The notes beneath the pieces were generated by a model. It was not told where the DNA came from. It made no database searches and saw nothing but the letters and a program-made list of their open reading frames with translations. The position numbers and the translations under genes were made by a program. DNA of 64,000 nt, taken from contig JAWPHD010004471.1 of the NCBI GenBank assembly GCA_037043455.1, positions 1 through 64,000 of the forward strand, read 5' to 3'. Of the stretch, positions 57,402 to 64,000 are shown one piece after another. Source of the stretch: Cyrtodaria siliqua. Taxonomy: Eukaryota > Mollusca > Bivalvia > Adapedonta > Hiatellidae. Position 1 is the first letter of the stretch; each line of letters begins with the position of its first letter.

Positions 57402-58619
57402 TTGAAGACGCACCGATACAACAATTAAGTGTATAAAATATATCCGACAGCGGAGTGGTTGACGCATGCGCAGTCTAACCCGATATGATAATGACATACC
57501 CAGTCTGTACTTTGATGTTCCTGAGGGACAATCAACAAGTTTTAATGATAACTTTTAAAGGGAAACATGGCGATCTTGAGCTGTATATCAAGTATTAAAA
57601 GTAGCACCTCAGTTTATCATTCCTGTATCATTCTGACTTTACAACTGCTTGCATATAATTCAATAAAGACATGAGATTGTAATTTTCTTCATTATTTTAC
57701 CAGAATATTATTGGTGCAATGTAATCAATGGTTGGTAATATGTAAAAACGATTTGCTTTGAACTATTCTACTAATTAGTATTCACGGTTGCAAATATGCG
57801 AGTTATGTATAAAAACTGACCGGACGCCGTGTGTTTTAAAACAAATGTATATCGTCATGTGTCCCTTTAAGGTAAAATAGACAAAAGTCAAGCAACGCAT
57901 ATTTCAATTTTAGCGTTTAGAAAAAAAATAGAACAATACAAGTTTAAATTTTACATGAGGCCATGGGGATTGTGAGATAAATCTCATAAAATAAGTGTAT
58001 ACATTTGTGTTTCTTATTGGGAATGCAGGCGCTTAACATGGCAGGTGGTGAAACAGGCGTACTGTGCTGTGCGGTGTAGGCCGCACCACTCCTCTACATA
58101 CGCACGCGAAAACAAACACAAACTAAAGCTTAAACCGTTATGTTAACTCGATACAAATTAACTGAAAACGGTGGTTGTTGTTGTGTTGTTTGTCAAATTT
58201 CTCTTCCAACGTTACGTACCAATCACTTATCTCAAATTCTGACTTTCGTTCGGGAATTCACTAGCCTAGGAACCTACACGTATCATTAACGATGTTGCCT
58301 TGTTAGTTTCGAAATGGACATTCGTTGTCATTAAAATTGTCAAATACAATAAAATGCGTTAGAACAGGTTAACCAGGATTGATATTTTGAATTTTGCGAT
58401 CCCGGTAAATTATAAATACGGTCGAAATTGTGTTTACAATAAATATTGTGCATACCCTCGCCAACCCGAAATTATCCTTCACAGTCAATACCTAAATTGT
58501 TTTTACCGGCTCATCAACACATTATTTAGGTTATTCAGAGCCGCTTCAAAAAGAAATGAATGATACAAAGAAATCTGGGAACCTGCCCTACTCATACTAT
58601 CGAATATATTCCTATAGAT
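57402..58619. other. Upstream of the PAN-lectin gene, no other gene seen
   Basis: AT-rich with short ORFs only. Presumed 5' flank of the lectin gene. Confidence 0.45.
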
Positions 58620-59700
58620 ATAAAATTCGAACAGGAAAAGCAGCATTCAAGGACGACAGTCAACCACAAACACACAGAGAAACAAAGAACAACTATATAA
58701 AAATATGAATAAAAGACAAAATAAGACACAAACACACAAGGGTTGAAAATGGGGCTACCGCCTTGGAACGGTCAGTGGAAAAAAAGGCCGCTGGAGGGTT
58801 TAAACCAGGTTCTAGGGTGCACCAAACCTCACACTTACCCTACTGTCATCCCAATAAAACGGGACAGTGTAAATAAAGAAATCCCCGCCATGAACTATTC
58901 TCTAACCAACAAGGCAGCATTAACAGGAAATATAAGTAAAACACAAAGATGCTTGTGTATATATAAATACAAAACAAAATAGTCTAGAAAGCCACAAAGA
59001 AGGTACTCAATGACTTGGCAAAAGCCAGAGCAACAAGAGAACAACCCATTGAGGGCACGACAAGACAAGATTGCAGACAAACATCAAACGTCACCGTCCT
59101 TTTGGGCTTTAGGTAGACGTCGTCATAGGGTTCACAGCCTGTCCGGTCATCGCACAATTAAAGAGGAAAGCATAGTGGCGAACTGTAAATGGGTCCATCA
59201 CCAAGCATGCAGTGCGTTTGCAAAATGATAGGGTCATAACCTCTTTTGATAAGACTTTTAACAAGTTTAACAAAGCTAGTATGAAAGTGATCAAGACCAA
59301 GGATCTTATGAAGTTTGTAAATCACATCACCATGGAAGTCAGGTTATAATAGTCCTTGTCGCAGAAAAGTTCTTAAATTACCTTTATATTTGGAAAGAAG
59401 ATCAGATTTACATTAATAACATTTTGCAAAGGTTTTACGAAGTTTATGGTAACGATATCCCTGATGGAGTAGCTTTTTAGATATACAAAGATTACGAATA
59501 TTAAAGTCCTCAACTCGAGTACAAGCTCTAGAAAAACGAATAAGTTGAGACACATAGACTTAACATAAAATTGCTCGGGGAACATCCCCATCTAAATGGG
59601 GATAATTAACAATATCAAAATCAAAATCATCTCTCTTGTCATAGATTTTGCTAATTATTTCACCATTTTCAATGTTGATTTAACGCGCTAGGATAATCGG
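58620..59700 (-). pseudogene. Penelope-like element remnant with RT thumb region
   Basis: From right to left on the minus strand: SKIYDKRDDFDFDIVN, HLDGDVPRA, VYVSQLIRFSRACTRVEDFN, IRNLCISKKLLHQGYRYHKL and RKTFAKCY, then after frameshifts DLLSKYKGNLRTFLRQGL, FHGDVIYKLHKI and a ~450-bp 3' region that defines the dispersed copies at 50-56 kb. This is the C-terminal (thumb) part of a Penelope RT. Several stops; no GIY-YIG endonuclease domain seen. Confidence 0.78.
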
Positions 59701-59789
59701 GACCGCCCCGTTAACATCCCCAGCCCCTGTAGGGGGTTAGGAAAAGTGTATTGCCTGAGAATACATTTACATCTTTAAAGGAATTTAAG

Positions 59790-60215
59790 GAATAGGCAAT
59801 GCCTCTTGTGTCCCATATTCAGTAGTTATCTGCCAGTGGTTATCAAATATTTTATTAAATGTGGCTACTGTGTCTACCTCAACTATACTCTGTGGAAGAT
59901 GGTTCCAGTGATTTATGACTCGTATGCTGAAGAAGTTTTGTCTCAAAGACAGTCCTGTTACAAGCCTTGGCTTAAATGACTTTATAGTGTGGCCTCTCGT
60001 AGCATGTGTGGTTTAATCAGTAACTTTAAACAATTATGAAGAGTCCAAATCATATTTATTTTTCAATATCTTGAATGTTTCGATAAGATCGCCTTTCAAG
60101 AGAATACATATTTAAAGCTGAAAGTCTTTCTTCATAACTGAGATCTCTTAGGTCTGGTACTAGTTTAGTTGCTCGATCTTGTATGTTTTCTAAACATTCA
60201 ATTTCCTTACGATAA
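59790..60215 (-). pseudogene. LINE reverse transcriptase C-terminal fragment
   Basis: The minus strand reads IECLENIQDRATKLVPDLRD, LSYEERLSALNMYSLERR, and after a frameshift TRGHTIKSFKPRLVTGLSLR, QNFFSIRVINHWNHLPQSIV and FNKIFDNHW. RATKLVP, LSYEERL and FFS.RVI..WN.LP are typical of the C-terminus of Jockey/CR1-type LINEs. 5'-truncated and frameshifted. Confidence 0.82.
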
Positions 60216-60400
60216 TAAGGGCTCTAACCCTGCACACAATATTCTCAAAGGGGACGTGTATAACTGGTACGTATATGCAGAAGTAACACACAGATACTGG
60301 AACCCGCGGTCCCGAATTCAGATTCAATCGTGCTATCCACTGGGCCACCGTAACCTCACAAGATGTGCAGCTATAACTGGTTCTTGCCGAGATTGATTTT
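60216..60400 (-). mobile_element. Possible SINE head (reverse), second type
   Basis: The minus strand has GGCCCAGTGGATAGCACG and GCGGGTTCCAGTATC, related to 48527. Weak B box. Confidence 0.4.
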
Positions 60401-62744
60401 TGATAGGTTTTGATAGGTAGACGATGTACTACAGGCAGGCTTAGACGATATTTATTACGTACCGCAATTTATTGAATGCCCAATTTATTGAAATTGATTA
60501 TTGTCGGAACACATTTCTGATTGAACCGAAGATGTCTCTGGTGTTACTTTTATATAATAATGTATAAATCAATGTAGATAATCTGCGTGAAGTCATACTA
60601 ATTGCTTGAGGTTATGCTTGAGGTTATTTTCCATTTCACTTGTTTTGTGATAAACATGTTTACTATTTATATTTAAATAGTTTCTACATACAGGATCTGA
60701 TACGACTGCGCATTATTAATTTTAATAGCGAGTTCGATAAAATGATACGATCTGCCGAGTATCCCATCCTTTTATCAAACGAGTTTATTAAATTCAATAA
60801 TGCACAGTCACAAATGTAAGATTCTACTTATCACATAAAACAAAGAAAGATATAAAAATCGGACAGGGAAAGTAGCATTCAATGACGACAGTCAACAAGT
60901 ACGACGTGGTAGCTTCACATAAATGTTGCCAATTTATCTTTCTTGTCGTGCCCTTAATGGTTTATTCTCTTACTAGAAATCCACAATGCCGGTCATCGTA
61001 CAATTAAAGAGGAAACCATCTCTCTTGTCATAGATTTTGGTAATTATTTTACCATTTTCAATCGAGAGATCTAAATAAAGAAGTGATATTTGCCATTTTA
61101 AAGATAATAAAACACTGTGATGAACGACGTTTTTTTTATCAAAAAATGTGTTTCTGCCTTTGACGACGTTTAGAGCGTGTTAATCATGAAATCAGCATGA
61201 AATAGAGACACGTTACGGGGAAATTGACTAAATAAGAAAAGAAACGTGTTTCAAGTGGTTTGTTTCTTAATATAAGTAGTGACAACTTTGAAGTATGACA
61301 AATTCGTTATCTGGATTCTTGACAGGGGACATGGACTTACATTCCCTGCCTGGCAAATATATTCACCCTCGCCTAAAATTTTCAAACAGGGAATGCAAAT
61401 AACTAATACATTATACGGCGTATCGTAAGAGAAATCATGAAGTCGTTTTGTTCTTTACATGACGTCAGATACGTTAAGCGACTGTACAACGCGTTCGCAC
61501 TACAAAGGAAAAAGCGACATCTTAAATCAAATTTAACATTACTTACATGCATAAAGTAAGATTTCAAATAATGATACATATAAAGGTGTCTGGGCGTATC
61601 GTATGATATACCTTGCAAACAATTGGGACTAAATGTTTTACTGTACACAAACACAGTGATTCGGTCCACTGGTGTATTAAAATAAGTCATGACTTAAGTA
61701 CACTGTCAGAAGCCATATTATGTGATAAACGTTATTGTCAGCTTGTTTGTGTTTGTGACGTCATATGCCCTTATTCCCTATTAAAGGGGGTACATCAGGA
61801 TTTTTCTAGAAATATCTTAAATTATAAAAATGTTACAATTCATGATAAAACACTTATATCCATCAAAATATGATGTTCGAACCATATTGCTAAGGTTTAA
61901 ACTTTGAATACACCATATAGCTAGGACGGAATCGGGCATAAAATGCTGAAATTAACCCTGGTGCGTCACCTAGGATAGCACGTATTACTGTACAGAATTA
62001 ATTTCCTTGTAACGAAGGGGTCATTTTTAGCATCATTCATTATGATTAGGCGCTTTAAAATAGAAAATATCATTATTTGTCAATTTTAAGTAGGACCCCT
62101 AGACCCCTTTGAAAAGCCTGATGTACTCCCTTTAACATTGCCATTTGTCGTTTTGCGTGTTTTGGGTTTACTGTATTCTGTGAAATTTGCATTTCCTGTT
62201 CGACTTTTATACTTATTTTTTGTTGATGAGTATGTTTTATTAAATATTTATTATTACTTGAATGATGTGTCATAGTAACGTGTAAACAAGTTATAATAAA
62301 TCAAGATGTTAGCCTAGTATGGCATGACGTTTGCACGGTTTGTTCCATGCATTTTCTTTGATATGTTTCAAGTGTGAAAGGATTCAACAAAACAAAATTA
62401 AAATTTTGTTTAAAAATGTTTCTCATTGTTTCTCCCCTGATATCAATTTTGTTATAAAAATAGTTTAAATGTGAATTTTGTCTTACAATATAGTACATTA
62501 CATGGTCTGAGTATTAACTTTCATACTATCCATCCCCTTCTCCAAGAAGCGAAAATGGGGTTGGCTGGGGTATGAAATAAAACCTTAATTTCAGCTAAAA
62601 AGTTTGTATATTGTAAAATTAAAACATTTTATAGGTACACTTAAACAGGTTATTGCACTTTTTCAGTATAAATTGTTTTTAAACATATTTTCTATCAATA
62701 TATCCGTTATAAAGTCATGCAAATATTAGCTTTCCTATCTTTTA
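60401..62744. other. Gene-poor stretch with repeat fragments
   Basis: Holds a palindromic element related to 30.1 kb (60690-60835, TTTATTAAATTCAATAATG), Penelope scraps (60850-60900, 60985-61060 with CTCTTGTCATAGATTTTGG) and a scrap at 62135-62215. Short ORFs without recognisable products. Confidence 0.5.
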
Positions 62745-64000
62745 ATGGAATTAAGGCAGGACCACGTAATGATAAAGGGTCACGTGGATCAGCTGACCCT
62801 CAGACTTAAGAACGGGTGCAATACTATCCTTAGACCAAGCAGTAGACACAATACTATTAAAAAACTCTGTCCTAATTTCTGTAACTCTCTGCCATTACCT
62901 TTTAACCAGTTCTTTTCAGCTTTACTCATGTCATGAAACAAAACAGTAAGATATGCTGACCACCACGGTTTGCTTTTACGGCAGAGTTTATCTGTACGTA
63001 ATGAAGATGTACAGTTTATAGTTTTATGTTCTAGCTTATCTAACATTTATTTGTGTATCACATCAAACAATGTTAAATAAGTGCCATCAATATCACTGTT
63101 CACATTCATATCATGTTCAAAATTTGTAACATCAGGATTTGTATTCCCAACAACATGTTCAACGAGCATGAAATCTGCTGGAGGATCTCTAGTTCGAAAT
63201 ACACTTTTCTCAACAACGCAAGGCTTGAAGCACTCGAATAAGTATTTATTAGGTCATTTTAAAAGTCAATTTTAAAAGTGAATTAGGACCTAAATTTGAG
63301 AAACATCCAAATTCCTCCATCAGATCTAAGCTTCGTATAACTTCAAAATCCTGAAAAGCATCTACATTCTCATAAGGAACAAGACTTAAATCAACAACCG
63401 AAGCACCTTGCGGATCTATAAAGGTAAAATAGTTTTTTAATAGTGTTTCTGCCATATAGTATACAGAAGTATTTATACCAAAATCAATGAGAGAATAACC
63501 ATATGAATTCACGGAGAAATCGATGACACCTATTTCAGGGGAGTAATCTAGATTATCAGAAACACTACTATTACAATTACAACACAGGCAAATTATCACA
63601 CAGGCATACAAGTGAAGCATTTTGATATGTATGTATTTGGCACATAAGTGTATCAGCAACGTCGTTTACATCAATTTGACGAGTTGAGTTCTATAGCGGA
63701 AGGTAACTGATACATGAGTAGAATGATTTGCCATCAATTCTAATAATATACTTCAACCAGAGTATGCCTTCCAATTCATCATCAATTACAGTGAAGCTAC
63801 AATCATTTAAAAACATTTCACTAATTAAAAACCCAATACCACCAGGAGCCATATTTAGCTCTTCTATGCAGATCTTGCCTATTCTGGCCAAACCACATAA
63901 AACCATCTACTAAAATAGATTGGTCTATTAAATGTGTCTCAGCAGCACCTAACGTTTCTATTCCACCATAGATTATACTACTTTCTCTTAGCTAATAGTT
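62745..64000 (-). pseudogene. LINE fragment: AP-like endonuclease and linker (cut by window edge)
   Basis: From the right edge on the minus strand: GLARIGKICIEELNMAPGGI, GFLISEMFLN, ELEGILWLKYI and CISYLPL (63691-63906); then VIDFSVNSYGYSLIDF, FTFIDPQGASVVDLSLVPYE and FEVIRSLDLM (63249-63659); then KPWWSAYLTVLFHDMSKAEK (62789-63046). The first two blocks are endonuclease motifs of a non-LTR retrotransposon, the third the linker before the RT. Stops separate the blocks and no RT follows. The signal-peptide-like start of the middle ORF is not real. Confidence 0.75.

Noticed and set aside
56793..57497. Single 234-codon reverse ORF as an intronless gene
   Set aside because: The part after the Asn at the exon 1 end is CT-repeat translation (SLSLS). 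A donor and phase-matched lectin exons show it is exon 1 plus intron; the part before the chosen ATG has no homology.
63249..63659. Secreted protein with N-terminal LYACVIICLCC
   Set aside because: The rest matches LINE endonuclease and the start is out of context; a decayed retrotransposon explains it better.
1..64000. CRISPR arrays, prokaryotic operons, phage or plasmid genes
   Set aside because: The tandem arrays have no unique spacers between repeats, and coding sequence is eukaryotic with introns.

Overview
The window looks like non-microbial animal DNA, most likely from a marine bivalve mollusc. The basis is genes split by GT-AG introns, two C-type lectin genes with the usual bivalve exon layout (one with a PAN/apple domain), tRNA-derived SINEs with intact A and B boxes, non-LTR retrotransposons of the CR1/L2 kind, Penelope-like retroelements, and PIF/Harbinger DNA transposons. 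The DNA is AT-rich and gene-poor, with no operons or CRISPR. Species assignment is inference.

Layout. 1-8766: one end of a long satellite of 36-bp and 31-bp monomers with 448-bp and 1004-bp higher-order periods; its long open frames are artefacts of stop-free monomers. 9-12.6 kb: microsatellites and small tandem repeats. 12.68-15.7 kb: a 5'-truncated L2-type LINE (minus) with one frameshift and one nonsense codon. 16.4-20.4 kb: a SINE, a lectin gene of which the signal-peptide exon and first lectin exon are visible (minus), a 0.6-kb fold-back element and a Penelope remnant. 20.6-25.5 kb: a ~140-bp tandem array, then nested insertions: a LINE tail lies in a SINE, and a PIF/Harbinger transposon (21730-24835, 45-bp terminal inverted repeats) lies in the LINE. 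26.0-29.7 kb: a nearly full-length CR1-like LINE (minus) with ORF1 zinc knuckles, endonuclease and reverse transcriptase. 29.7-38.7 kb: short repeats, hairpins, small palindromic elements, a 68-bp minisatellite and a 140-bp array carrying perfect AGGTCAnnnTGACCT palindromes. 39.5-46.5 kb: a four-exon HARBI1-like gene (minus) with a frameshift and an apparent loss of a catalytic Asp. 46.9-49.4 kb: two minisatellites (57 bp x 20, 26 bp x 15) with no length change between copies. 50-61 kb: a five-exon PAN plus C-type lectin gene (minus, 57401 to 51785) whose introns hold SINE, Penelope and palindromic repeats, followed by more Penelope and LINE fragments. 62.7-64 kb: a LINE endonuclease fragment cut by the window edge.

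The host genes I can support are the two secreted C-type lectins, probably carbohydrate-binding innate immunity or mucosal proteins, and possibly the HARBI1-like gene. Almost everything else is mobile DNA or tandem repeats. The most informative structure is the Harbinger insertion, because removing it with one 3-bp target copy restores the reading frame of the LINE it interrupted.
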